Below are positions 7,903 to 15,171 of a stretch of 64,000 nucleotides of DNA, in pieces; within the stretch, counting starts at the first letter, position 1; each line of letters begins with the position of its first letter. The translations under genes and the position numbers were made by a program. Below the pieces are notes generated by a model that did no database searches, was not told the DNA's origin, and was given only the letters and a program-made list of their open reading frames with translations. Origin of the DNA: Crystallibacter degradans (GTDB lineage: Bacteria > Actinomycetota > Actinomycetes > Actinomycetales > Micrococcaceae); contig NZ_JABBCH010000007.1 in the NCBI RefSeq assembly GCF_012952295.1, positions 1-64,000 on the forward strand, in the 5' to 3' direction.

Positions 7903-9270
7903 ATGTCGTCGACTACACGCAAGGGCGCGGGTGCAACGAAGCTATCCGCGACTGATCGCAGGATCTTTGCCCGGCTCATGCCAATACTGATTGCCGCATA
8001 CATTATTTCTTTCCTGGACCGGACCAATATCGGTATGGCCAAGGATCGCCTGGAAATTGATCTCGGGATTACGGCTGCAGCCTATGGCCTCGGCGCGGGT
8101 CTCTTTTTCGTTGCCTATGCACTCATGGAGATCCCTAGCAACCTGATCATGCACAAAGTGGGAGCCAGAATCTGGATCACCCGAATCATGATCACCTGGG
8201 GCATCATTTCAGGCGGCATGGCCTTCGTGCAGAACGACGTCCAGTTCTACATCATGCGGATCCTGCTCGGCGCCGCCGAGGCCGGCCTGTTCCCCGGAGT
8301 GCTGCTGTATCTCACCTACTGGTTTGGACGTGACGTCCGGACCAGGGCAATGGCCTACTTCCTGGTAGGAGCGTGCGCGGCCAGTGTCCTGGGAGGCCCG
8401 CTCGGCGGGCTCTTGCTCCAGATGGACGGAATCGGCGGATACCACGGCTGGCAGTGGATGTTCGTCGTAGAGGCTCTCCCCGCCGTGCTCCTGGCATTCG
8501 TCGTCTGGAAGGTACTGCCGGACCGTCCAAGCGATGCCAAATGGCTCACAGCCGCGGAGGCCGCGGAAATCGAAACCCGACTGGCAAAGGAACAGGCCGA
8601 CGGAACCGCCCACTCCGGCACCCATTCTTTCGGGGCAATTTTCAAAGACCGAGCAATCATGCTTGTCATCTACATCTACCTGGCACATCAGATCGCAGTC
8701 TATTCAGTAACCTATTTCCTTCCCAGCGTGATCGCTGCCAACGGTGTCGCATCACCGGTCCTCATCGGACTTCTGGCGGGCATCCCGTGGTTCTTCGGGG
8801 CCGTCGGGGCAATCTTCATCTCGCCACTGGCGTCGAACCCGGTGCGTTCCCGCAAACTGCTGACCGGCGGGCTCATCCTCATGATTTCCGGACTGGCGAT
8901 CGGGGCTCTGGGCGGTTCCGTTGTTGGCCTTATCGGATTCGGACTCTCCGGACTGGCTTGGTTTGTCGTACAACCCATCCTCTTCAATGTCACCGGCACC
9001 CGCCTGTCTGGCATAACGCTGGCCGCTGGGCTGGCGCTCATGAACACCATAGGAATCACCGGCGGTTTCTTCGGTCCCTCCGTCATGGGCGCCACAGAAC
9101 AAGCCACGGGAAACCCGCTCTCCGGACTCTGGTTTGCTGTCGGACTGCTGGTACTTGGGCTGCTATCGGTTCCCCTGATCAACCTCAAGAATTCGGGGGA
9201 CGTCGCCAGAGAAGCTACGGCTGCAGCTGAAGCTGAAACTGCGGCCAAGCGTGCCGAACTGAGTAAGTAG
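7903..9270 (+). CDS. MFS transporter, anion:cation symporter (phthalate/sugar-acid permease) type
   Basis: This is a 455-residue major facilitator protein with about 12 hydrophobic segments. The N-terminal region IISFLDRTNIGMAKDRLEIDL and the following GLFFVAYALMEIPSNLIMHKVGAR are hallmarks of the ACS family (phthalate, tartrate, galactarate and hexuronate permeases), which import carboxylates with protons or other cations. The C-terminus is cytoplasmic and alanine/glutamate rich. GGAG precedes the ATG by 5 nt. It is the first gene of the rightward operon facing the dehydratase operon, so it probably imports the acid that those enzymes degrade. Regulation by the adjacent IclR protein through the 7.75-7.9 kb region is likely. 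Confidence 0.92.
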   Translation: MSSTTRKGAGATKLSATDRRIFARLMPILIAAYIISFLDRTNIGMAKDRLEIDLGITAAAYGLGAGLFFVAYALMEIPSNLIMHKVGARIWITRIMITWGIISGGMAFVQNDVQFYIMRILLGAAEAGLFPGVLLYLTYWFGRDVRTRAMAYFLVGACAASVLGGPLGGLLLQMDGIGGYHGWQWMFVVEALPAVLLAFVVWKVLPDRPSDAKWLTAAEAAEIETRLAKEQADGTAHSGTHSFGAIFKDRAIMLVIYIYLAHQIAVYSVTYFLPSVIAANGVASPVLIGLLAGIPWFFGAVGAIFISPLASNPVRSRKLLTGGLILMISGLAIGALGGSVVGLIGFGLSGLAWFVVQPILFNVTGTRLSGITLAAGLALMNTIGITGGFFGPSVMGATEQATGNPLSGLWFAVGLLVLGLLSVPLINLKNSGDVAREATAAAEAETAAKRAELSK

Positions 9271-9280
9271 GGATACCCAG

Positions 9281-9565
9281 ATGGCCCTATATTCGGTCCG
9301 CTATGCCTACGGGGCAGACTTGGAAAAGCGCCTTTCCTTCAGGGCCGAACACCGGACCTTCCTCAAAACCCTTTACGAACAGGGCATCATTCTGGCTTGC
9401 GGTCCATTTACCGATGATGCTGACCCCGGCGGCCAGTTATTGATCCGCGCCGATTCCGCGGCCACCGCACTTGAACTGCTCGGTGGGGATCCCTACCTGG
9501 CAAACCAGGTAGTTGATGAAGTGGAGGTCCGCGAATGGACCACCGTTTATTCACTTTGGGACTAG
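9281..9565 (+). CDS. YciI-like small protein
   Basis: This is a 94-residue protein with the dimeric alpha+beta barrel signature of the YciI family: an opening strand LYSVRYAY, AEHRTFLKTLYEQGIILACGPF, then LLIRADSAATALELL and a C-terminal EVREWTTVY strand. Family members act on small cyclic or lactone-like molecules in aromatic and sugar-acid pathways (the muconolactone isomerase-like fold), often as isomerases or dehydrochlorinases. It follows the permease by 10 nt in the rightward operon. A role such as lactone isomerisation is inference from fold and context only. Confidence 0.82.
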   Translation: MALYSVRYAYGADLEKRLSFRAEHRTFLKTLYEQGIILACGPFTDDADPGGQLLIRADSAATALELLGGDPYLANQVVDEVEVREWTTVYSLWD

Positions 9566-9581
9566 ACCGGAACAACACTAC

Positions 9582-9614
9582 TGCTGGGATCGATTTGCTG
9601 ACTCGATCCCAGCA
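9582..9614 (+). promoter_or_regulatory. perfect intercistronic hairpin
   Basis: TGCTGGGATCGA (9582-9593) pairs perfectly with TCGATCCCAGCA (9603-9614) across a 9-nt loop. It sits in the 70-nt gap between the YciI-like gene and the next SDR. There is no T tract after it, so it is more likely an mRNA-stability or processing element than a terminator. Confidence 0.6.
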
Positions 9615-9635
9615 CGTCAAAGCGATTAGGAGCAC

Positions 9636-10406
9636 ATGATGGACTTCCGGGGTAAAAAGGTCTTAGTCACCGCCGGGACAGGCGGAATAGGACTGGCTAC
9701 CGCCATCAAGTTCCGTTCACATGGAGCAGCAGTCGCTATCACGGGCCGAAACGCCGAGACACTGAACGCGGTGGCCTCGGGTCACGGCCTTAGGGGCCAC
9801 GTCAGTGACGCTTCGGACGAAGAGAGTGTTCGCCAACTACGCAGCGAAATCGAGGAAAGCTTGGGGGGTCTTGACGTGTTAGTCAATAATGCGGGCATAG
9901 CCGGCCCTACCGGCCTGGTTGATTCTCTTGATCTCGAAGACTGGGAAGAGACGCTGAAAGTCAACCTCACCAGTCAATTCCTGCACGTCAAGCACTTTGT
10001 GAAAATGCTCCGTTGTTCTGGAACTCCATCGATCATCAATATCTCCTCCGCTGCTGGCCAGCATGCGTTCCCTGGCAGGGCGGCCTACGCTTCGTCTAAA
10101 TGGGCAGTTATCGGATTCACGAAGACTGTAGCCGCCGAGCTAGGAGAAGACGGTATCCGGGTCAACGCCGTGTGTCCGGGGCCGATTGACGGTCCCCGCA
10201 TGCGTGCCGTCATGGAGGCGAAGGCGGCAATGCTGGCCCAACCAATAGCGGAGATCAATATGGAGCAGAACCGTGTGTCATCGCTGGGCCGGATGTCCAC
10301 TGCAGAAGACGTGGCCAACATGGTTCTATTTACCGCAAGCTCCTTGGCCGGGAGCGTGACAGGCCAGGCACTGTCTGTGGACGGTCATATCGAAAAACTT
10401 TACTGA
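9636..10406 (+). CDS. SDR oxidoreductase
   Basis: This is a 256-residue classical SDR. It shows VTAGTGGIGLATA for cofactor binding, NNAGIAGP, serine in NISSAAG, YASSK, then VNAVCPGPIDGPRM. The extended segment after PGPIDGPRMRAVMEAKA and the end SVTGQALSVDGH are typical of hydroxy-acid or polyol dehydrogenases of catabolic gene sets. Two ATGs are adjacent; AGGAG lies 3 nt before the first and 6 nt before the second, so the start may be 9639. It is the third gene of the rightward operon and provides a third dehydrogenase for the locus. Substrate not assignable. Confidence 0.9.
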   Translation: MMDFRGKKVLVTAGTGGIGLATAIKFRSHGAAVAITGRNAETLNAVASGHGLRGHVSDASDEESVRQLRSEIEESLGGLDVLVNNAGIAGPTGLVDSLDLEDWEETLKVNLTSQFLHVKHFVKMLRCSGTPSIINISSAAGQHAFPGRAAYASSKWAVIGFTKTVAAELGEDGIRVNAVCPGPIDGPRMRAVMEAKAAMLAQPIAEINMEQNRVSSLGRMSTAEDVANMVLFTASSLAGSVTGQALSVDGHIEKLY

Positions 10407-10428
10407 CAGATCAGGAGGACCCCAAGAA

Positions 10429-10896
10429 ATGTGCAGCGTTTCATCCATTTTTCACACGGGCATCACGGTTACAAATCTAGAGAAATCCATTCAGTTCTAT
10501 ACCGAGGGACTCGGCTTGGAATTGCGGCATCGCCAAACCCAAGACAACGCCTACACCCGTTCCCTCGTCGGCTATCCCAACGCACTGCTGCACATAGCCC
10601 AGCTGAGGTTCCCGGGCGAAAGGCAGCCGCCCAGCGGACACCACATCGAACTGGTCGAATATGAACGGCCGAAGGGCGAGACCGGTGCGGTCCCTCATAA
10701 CCATGCCGGCACTATGCACCTAGCCTTTGCCGTTGACGGAATCCACCAAATTGCCGAGCGGCTAGTACAACTGGGTGGCCGCCTGATATCAGAGCCCGTC
10801 CCCATCACCGCCGGAATCAACAACGGAGGCTACGCTTTGTACTTGCATGACCCAGACGGCGTTGTCTTAGAGCTGCTGCAACAGCCGGTGAAATGA
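10429..10896 (+). CDS. VOC (glyoxalase/bleomycin-resistance fold) family protein
   Basis: This is a 155-residue vicinal-oxygen-chelate protein. The N-terminal half begins IFHTGITVTNLEKSIQFYTEGLGLEL with the first metal-ligand histidine. The second half has HLAFAVDGIHQIAERL and ends YLHDPDGVVLELLQQ with the closing glutamate. This pattern fits methylmalonyl-CoA epimerase, glyoxalase or lactoylglutathione-type metal enzymes. AGGAGG lies 10 nt before the ATG. It is the last gene of the rightward operon, 22 nt after the SDR, and probably handles an epimerisable or oxidisable intermediate. The specific reaction is unknown. Confidence 0.88.
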   Translation: MCSVSSIFHTGITVTNLEKSIQFYTEGLGLELRHRQTQDNAYTRSLVGYPNALLHIAQLRFPGERQPPSGHHIELVEYERPKGETGAVPHNHAGTMHLAFAVDGIHQIAERLVQLGGRLISEPVPITAGINNGGYALYLHDPDGVVLELLQQPVK

Positions 10897-11173
10897 CCCC
10901 CTTTGGGGTTGCTGGCGCTGCAATACTTTCTGGTAGCCACACAGTCTGACCGACTTCGGGCTACTAGGTGCCGTGAGTGCCAATAACGGCGCTTCTGTCG
11001 CTTTGGAACCCTTCATATCGTGATATGCAAGGCGACCTCCAATCATTGAAAACGACTGATAACTCCAGTCAATCTCAATGAATGCCCTAGATGACGGGGC
11101 GCTTCCGTTCCCGACATCGTCTCGCAGGTATGTAGCCGACACTCCGCGCCTCACTGTGCATTCGAGAGCACAT

Positions 11174-11191
11174 ATGCGCCGTTATCGGTGT
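11174..11191 (+). repeat. 18-bp motif, copy 1
   Basis: ATGCGCCGTTATCGGTGT. It differs at one base from the copies at 14301 and 15122. The centre CGCCG-TTAT-CGGCG is an interrupted palindrome in the other copies, like a small recombinase crossover site. It lies exactly where the GC-rich block begins. Confidence 0.7.
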
Positions 11192-11198
11192 CAGGCCG

Positions 11199-11578
11199 AT
11201 GTTGCACAACCTTCAAGGGTCTCTGTTCCGGGATAAGCGCTTGCGGGTTAGCGGATCAGATGGCGAAGCTGGAGGCCTGTCAGCTCTGGTCAGTCGCTGC
11301 CGGGCGATGTGTCTCGTCCTCCTGCCGGTGGCGACGGTCCTCGCGGGCCTTTGGATGCCCGCCTTCGTGCTCGTCGCGGGCCTCCACTAGGCCCTCGATG
11401 CGGACGGCAGCGTGTGGCTCGGCATCGGCAAGTGGCTGGCGCTATCCGTGGGCCTCGCCGGGGCCGCCTTTGGGCTCTTCCTGTCCGTCCGTCCGCTGGG
11501 TCGCTCGTCTCGTCGGCGACTGGAAGGGCCACGGGATGTCGAAGTGGCTTTGCTGGAAGAGGTAAACGCCCCTGCAGA
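11199..11578 (+). pseudogene. broken fragment of a small membrane protein
   Basis: One reading frame encodes two hydrophobic stretches (LVLLPVATVLAGLWMPAFVLV, then WLALSVGLAGAAFGLFLSV followed by the basic run RSSRRR). It is interrupted by an in-frame TAG at 11388-11390 between them. Frame and composition continue smoothly on both sides of the stop, as expected for a nonsense-mutated two-helix protein. I do not recognise the family. It may instead be the tail of a larger gene left behind by recombination. Confidence 0.4.
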
Positions 11579-11612
11579 GAACCCCGTGGTCGATCGTGAC
11601 CACGGGGTTCTT
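11579..11612 (+). terminator. strong hairpin terminator
   Basis: GAACCCCGTGGTC (11579-11591) pairs perfectly with GACCACGGGGTTC (11598-11610) over a 6-nt loop and is followed by TTCTT. It ends just before the convergent oxidoreductase gene and could serve both strands. Confidence 0.7.
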
Positions 11613-11637
11613 CTTGAGGGACGTGGATCGCCTGCTG

Positions 11638-12588
11638 CTACTCCCTCGTGATGACGATCTTGCCCGCGGTCCGGCCGGTCTCGCCGAGTCGGTGCGCGTC
11701 GGCGATCCTGCCGAGGGGGAAGGTCTCGGCGATCGTGGCGCGGAGCTGACCGGCCTCTGCCAGCTCGGCGATTGAGCCCAGGTCAGCGCGGGAGGAGTCG
11801 ACGAGCATCCGCACGGCGCGGACGCCCAGCCGCTCCGCTTCGCGGTAGAAGTCGTAGGAGCCCACGGGCAGGATCGAGACGACGATGCCGCCGGGGCGGA
11901 GGGTGCGCAGGGAACGCGTGGAGGTGTCGCCGCCGATGGTGTCGAGGACCGCGTCGACGTCCTTCGCGACCTCGGCGAAGTCCTGGGTGCGGTAGTCGAT
12001 CGCTTCGTCGATGCCCAGGCCGCGCAGGAAGTCGTGCTTGGCCGCGCTGGCGGTGCCGATCACGTACGCTCCGCGGGCCTTGGCGATCTGGACGGCGATG
12101 TGCCCCACGCCGCCGCCGGCCGCGTGGACCAGCACGCGCTGCCCGGGCTGCAGATCCGCGTTCTCGATGAGCGCCTGCCACGCCGTCAGGGAGACCAGCG
12201 GCAGGGCCGCTGCCTGGACGTGGTCGAGCGCGGCGGGCTTCTTCGTGAAGACCCGTGCGGGCGCTGCGACGTACTCCGCGTGTGAGCCGTGACCGAACGG
12301 GTAGGACAGCATTCCGAACACCTCGTCGCCCGGCTGGAAGCGGGCGACGCCGACGCCGACGGCCTCCACTAACCCCGAGACATCCCATCCAAGGACGAAC
12401 GGCGGGTCGCCGAGGAACCCTCCGTTGGCGCGGTGCTTCCAGTCGGTGGGGTTGAGGCTCGCCGCGTGCACGCGCACGAGGACCTCGTTGGTCCGCGGCT
12501 CGGGGCGAGGGATGTCGACAACCTCGAGGACCTCGGGCCCTCCGAGCGAGTTCTGAATGGCGGCTTGCATCGTGGGTTTCAGGTTCAT
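11638..12588 (-). CDS. NADP-dependent MDR oxidoreductase (quinone oxidoreductase-like)
   Basis: This is a 316-residue medium-chain reductase without the structural zinc cysteines. The GroES-like domain (VRVHAASLNPTDWKHR, then GWDVSGLVEAVG) is followed by the Rossmann domain (VLVHAAGGGVGHIAVQIAKARG). It likely reduces quinones or activated double bonds with NADPH. The ATG at 12586-12588 begins MNLKPTMQAAIQ; an upstream in-frame start at 12639 would add basic residues and run into the divergent promoter. It is divergent from a GlxA-type regulator, the usual arrangement for regulator and target. Base composition is clearly GC-richer than the catabolic locus to the left. Confidence 0.9.
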   Translation of the reverse strand: MNLKPTMQAAIQNSLGGPEVLEVVDIPRPEPRTNEVLVRVHAASLNPTDWKHRANGGFLGDPPFVLGWDVSGLVEAVGVGVARFQPGDEVFGMLSYPFGHGSHAEYVAAPARVFTKKPAALDHVQAAALPLVSLTAWQALIENADLQPGQRVLVHAAGGGVGHIAVQIAKARGAYVIGTASAAKHDFLRGLGIDEAIDYRTQDFAEVAKDVDAVLDTIGGDTSTRSLRTLRPGGIVVSILPVGSYDFYREAERLGVRAVRMLVDSSRADLGSIAELAEAGQLRATIAETFPLGRIADAHRLGETGRTAGKIVITRE

Positions 12589-12646
12589 GATCACCACGAT
12601 GCCGGTTCGCCGACGTCGCCGAAATGGCAAGAAAGACACATTTCGA

Positions 12647-12652
12647 TAGAAT
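12647..12652 (+). promoter_or_regulatory. -10 box of a probable leaderless promoter
   Basis: TAGAAT ends 6 nt before the ATG at 12659, which would place transcription start at or near the start codon. No Shine-Dalgarno is present. Leaderless mRNAs with this spacing are common in Actinobacteria. Confidence 0.6.
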
Positions 12653-12658
12653 CATGCC

Positions 12659-13615
12659 ATGACAATGAGGAGACAGCCGCAGCGCGTCGCGGTGCTCGCG
12701 CTCGACGGGGTCTATCCCTTCGAACTCGGCATCCCCAGCCGGATCTTCGAGGCGGTCGGGGGGCTGTACGACGTGTCCACGTGCAGCGTCGACGGGGAGC
12801 CGGTGCGCAGTGCGTCCGACTTCACCATCGGCGTCGAGCACGGCCCCGAACTCCTGGAGACCGCCGACATCGTGGTGATCAGTTCGATCTCGACGCCAGC
12901 TATCCCCGTGGAGCTGCCCGAGGACGTCGCCGCGGCGCTGAAGCGCATCGCCCCGCAGGCGCGCGTCGTCTCGATCTGCACGGGCGCGTTCATCCTGGCC
13001 GCTGCTGGGATGCTGGACGACCGCCGGGCGACCACGCACTGGCAGCTCACCGATCTCTTCCGCCGACGCTTCCCGCACGTCGAACTGGCCCCCGAGGTCC
13101 TCTTCATCGACGACGGGCCGATCCTCACTTCGGCGGGAGCGGCTTCCGGCGTGGACGCATGCCTCCACGTCGTGCGCATGGACCACGGCAGCGAGGTGGC
13201 CAACACGGTCGCGCGCCGCTGCGTCGTCCCGCCGTTCCGCGACGGCGGCCAGGCGCAGTACATCGAGCGGCCCTTGCCGGAGCTCGGGAGCATCGGCACG
13301 GCCCACGCCAGAGACTGGGCACTGGGGCACCTCCGCGATCCCCTCGACCTCAGCACGCTGGCGCGCGTCGCGGGGATGAGTCCGAGGACGTTCTCGCGCC
13401 GGTTCACTGTCGAGGTCGGGGTCAGTCCCGGCAAATGGCTCGTCGGCCAGCGGGTCGCCCAGGCGCAGCGGCTGCTGGAGAGCAGCGACCTCCCGATCGA
13501 CCGGGTCGCCGAAGAGGTCGGATTCGCCACCGGCGCGTCCCTGCGCCAGCACTTCCATGCCGCAATGGGCGTGACGCCCACCGGCTACCGCCAGACCTTC
13601 CACGGCTCCGCTTGA
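12659..13615 (+). CDS. GlxA-type transcriptional regulator (DJ-1/PfpI domain plus AraC helix-turn-helix)
   Basis: This is a 318-residue regulator. Residues 1-about 190 form a class-I glutamine-amidotransferase-like DJ-1/PfpI domain with the nucleophile-elbow cysteine in SICTGAFILAAAG. The last 100 residues carry two AraC-type helix-turn-helices (LARVAGMSPRTFSRRF and IDRVAEEVGFATGASLRQHF). Family members sense small metabolites or reactive compounds through the first domain and activate neighbouring genes. It is divergent from the quinone-oxidoreductase-like gene, its most likely target. Both genes share a distinctly high GC content and lie between two copies of the 18-bp motif, suggesting acquisition as one block. 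Confidence 0.93.
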   Translation: MTMRRQPQRVAVLALDGVYPFELGIPSRIFEAVGGLYDVSTCSVDGEPVRSASDFTIGVEHGPELLETADIVVISSISTPAIPVELPEDVAAALKRIAPQARVVSICTGAFILAAAGMLDDRRATTHWQLTDLFRRRFPHVELAPEVLFIDDGPILTSAGAASGVDACLHVVRMDHGSEVANTVARRCVVPPFRDGGQAQYIERPLPELGSIGTAHARDWALGHLRDPLDLSTLARVAGMSPRTFSRRFTVEVGVSPGKWLVGQRVAQAQRLLESSDLPIDRVAEEVGFATGASLRQHFHAAMGVTPTGYRQTFHGSA

Positions 13616-13772
13616 CCGCTTGGCCGCGAAGACCTCGATGCCTGCTCCGCGCACCATCGACGGTAAGGGCGCTGCGCCCGCGGCAGCCTGACATGCCGGC
13701 GTCATAAATCGAAGATGCGCTAGGACATCTCGATGTCAGGGACTTAGATGACTGGCGTGCGTTCCCTGGTAT

Positions 13773-14221
13773 TCAGCCTTTGTCTGTCGCCGGGGCAACG
13801 ATTTTTTCGTTGCCCCGGAGTTCGGCCAGGTGGTCGTTCGTGCAGAGGTCTGAGGGGGTGACTTTTGCGGTGTCGAGGCCGAGGTACTCTCCGGCCAGGT
13901 GGATGACGTGTTCGGCTCCTTGGTCGCTCATGGCACCCAGGCCGAGGTCGCCCAGCTCGTCGCTGGCCAGGATGGAGCAGACGGCTTCGACGCCGGCCTT
14001 TGAGGCCTCCGGTCCCATTTCGGTGAATCGGAGATGAAGAACGCGCGGGTGGCGTTCCAATGGTCGCTGAGCAGGCCGGAGATTTTGGCTTGACCTGTTG
14101 CGGCTACGACCTCGACATCGCCTGCGGCGAGTCCGGTTCCGAAGTGAATCGGGCACAAAAATAATCTTCGGGAGCCTGGCGAGATCCGGCAAGAACCGCG
14201 CCACTGCAGGCAACTGGACAA
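13773..14221 (-). pseudogene. frame-disrupted remnant of an unrecognised protein
   Basis: On the minus strand a plausible protein sequence runs FGTGLAAGDVEVVAATGQ then KISGLLSDHWNATRAFF in one frame. It continues in another frame as MGPEASKAGVEAVCSILASD, ending at 13773 with EIVAPATDKG. The change of frame near 14025-14040 implies a frameshift. The 3' end contains the hairpin at 13790-13818. I do not recognise the family. It lies in the debris between the GlxA block and the SRPBCC gene and is probably not functional. Confidence 0.4.
13790..13818. terminator. 12-bp perfect hairpin with T loop
   Basis: CCGGGGCAACGA (13790-13801) pairs with TCGTTGCCCCGG (13807-13818) around five T residues. It lacks a clear downstream T tract, so termination is only presumed. 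It overlaps the 3' end of the broken frame at 13773-14221. Confidence 0.45.
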
Positions 14222-14290
14222 TGCCGGACGACGACGGCGCGGGGAGCGTCTGCAAGTGCGTCGAATTCGCGGTCAATACGATTCGCCGGA
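14205..14290 (+). repeat. left copy of a diverged inverted repeat
   Basis: Positions 14230-14290 resemble the reverse complement of 25800-25860 (GTCGAATTCGC, two changes, TCAAT, one change, CGATTCG, then CGG; also GGCGCGGGG upstream). A shorter match TGCAG-CAA continues outward to 14205. By eye about three quarters of positions agree over 60 bp. The pair faces inward around the defence-like cluster and the resolvase gene. Confidence 0.6.
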
Positions 14291-14300
14291 CGTCCGACGT

Positions 14301-14318
14301 ATGCGCCGTTATCGGCGT
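14301..14318 (+). repeat. 18-bp motif, copy 2
   Basis: ATGCGCCGTTATCGGCGT, identical to the copy at 15122 and one base from that at 11174. It lies 10 nt inside the left inverted repeat. The CGCCG-TTAT-CGGCG centre resembles a resolvase crossover site. Confidence 0.75.
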
Positions 14319-14416
14319 TTACACGATTTCTCCGGCCGGGCCTGGTCCTTCTGCCGCACGGCATATCGATCGATAGGGGTTGGAGCGGTGGAGGTGCGTT
14401 TCCGGCAATTTGTTGC

Positions 14417-14929
14417 TTATGGGTCCGGAACAGTATGCGGGGGCCTCTGCCATCGCGTTTCGGCGATTAGCTTGACACGCTGGAGGGTGGAGTTGAGGGT
14501 CTGCCAGTGTTGCTCCTCGATTTGCCGCAAGGCGGACCTGTAAGGGCGGGTGAGCGTGAAGCTGCTGCGCATTTCCAGCCGGGTGCCGACCGTCGTACTT
14601 CTGAGAAAAAAGCTGGTCCGTGCGGAGTTGTCTTCCCCTCCCACGGTCCGCGTAATCGCGTACTCACCTGGGACTTCGTCGACTATTTCGATGGCCTGAA
14701 CCTGTTCACGGCCATCGCGCCGATATATGAACCCCTGTATTTCTCCAATTCCAATAGGGGTTCCGGGGACATGAAAGCTCCGAATCATGGTGGGATCGAA
14801 AAGGACAGCATTCTCGGCAGGTTTGAAGAGATTCCACACTTCCTGCTGAGGTACCGCAATATCCACTGACGCGGATACTTCCCGCAGTTCTTCCCAAGAC
14901 CCAGCTTTGCCTTCACGTCGTCTCATCAC
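14417..14929 (-). CDS. SRPBCC-superfamily protein (polyketide cyclase/ligand-binding fold)
   Basis: This is a 170-residue protein with the START/Bet v1-like pattern: ASVDIAVPQQEVWNLFKPAENAVLF, a central PGTPIGIGEIQGFIY, then EVPGEYAITRTVGG and a long C-terminal helix (RSALRQIEEQHWQTLNSTLQRVKLI). Such proteins bind hydrophobic ligands or act as cyclases and dehydratases. It stands alone, bounded by two copies of the 18-bp motif, with no clear operon partner. An MMRRREG start is used; a shorter version is possible. No specific substrate can be proposed. Confidence 0.8.
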   Translation of the reverse strand: MMRRREGKAGSWEELREVSASVDIAVPQQEVWNLFKPAENAVLFDPTMIRSFHVPGTPIGIGEIQGFIYRRDGREQVQAIEIVDEVPGEYAITRTVGGEDNSARTSFFLRSTTVGTRLEMRSSFTLTRPYRSALRQIEEQHWQTLNSTLQRVKLIAETRWQRPPHTVPDP

Positions 14930-15171
14930 TGCTGGAGTATTACAGAAGCGACCATTTGCTATCCATCAAAGATGGCCCTTTGGATTTCCGACGCTGCCGA
15001 ACCATGCAAGATATGCCCCTGTCTACAACAATTCAGCGCCGGGCCTTTATCCTTCAGCGGGACGGAGATGCGGTGCCACTGCTGGAAGGGGTTGAAGCTG
15101 CCGGGGCGGGGCCACTGTCAGATGCGCCGTTATCGGCGTCTTCCAATGCAGCTGCACAGATGGAGGGTCTT
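14930..15171. other. intergenic stretch with the third 18-bp motif
   Basis: No gene is supported. The only notable element is the motif at 15122-15139. The region may include the promoter of the leftward SRPBCC gene. It lies at the 3' side of the HEPN gene, which ends at 15172. Confidence 0.5.
15122..15139 (+). repeat. 18-bp motif, copy 3
   Basis: ATGCGCCGTTATCGGCGT, identical to copy 2 and in the same orientation 821 bp to its right. It lies 33 bp from the end of the HEPN gene, at the left border of the lower-GC defence-like cluster. Confidence 0.75.

Larger units (their letters stand above)
10897..11637. other. gene-poor junction between the catabolic locus and a GC-rich block
   Basis: No intact gene is supported in this 741-bp stretch. 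It holds an inverted partial copy of the 18-bp motif (GCCAATAACGGCGC, 10979-10992), a full copy at 11174-11191, a broken membrane-protein frame and a strong hairpin. Base composition changes from moderate to very GC-rich at about 11.2 kb, which suggests a recombination junction. Confidence 0.6.

Noticed and set aside
10867-11154. 95-codon minus-strand frame in the 10.9-11.2 kb gap
   Set aside because: No ribosome-binding site, no recognisable motif, overlaps the end of the VOC gene, and composition is not coding-like.
11783-13705. Long minus-strand frame across the oxidoreductase and GlxA genes
   Set aside because: Its translation is Arg/Ala-rich shadow sequence; the sense frames carry clear motifs of known families.
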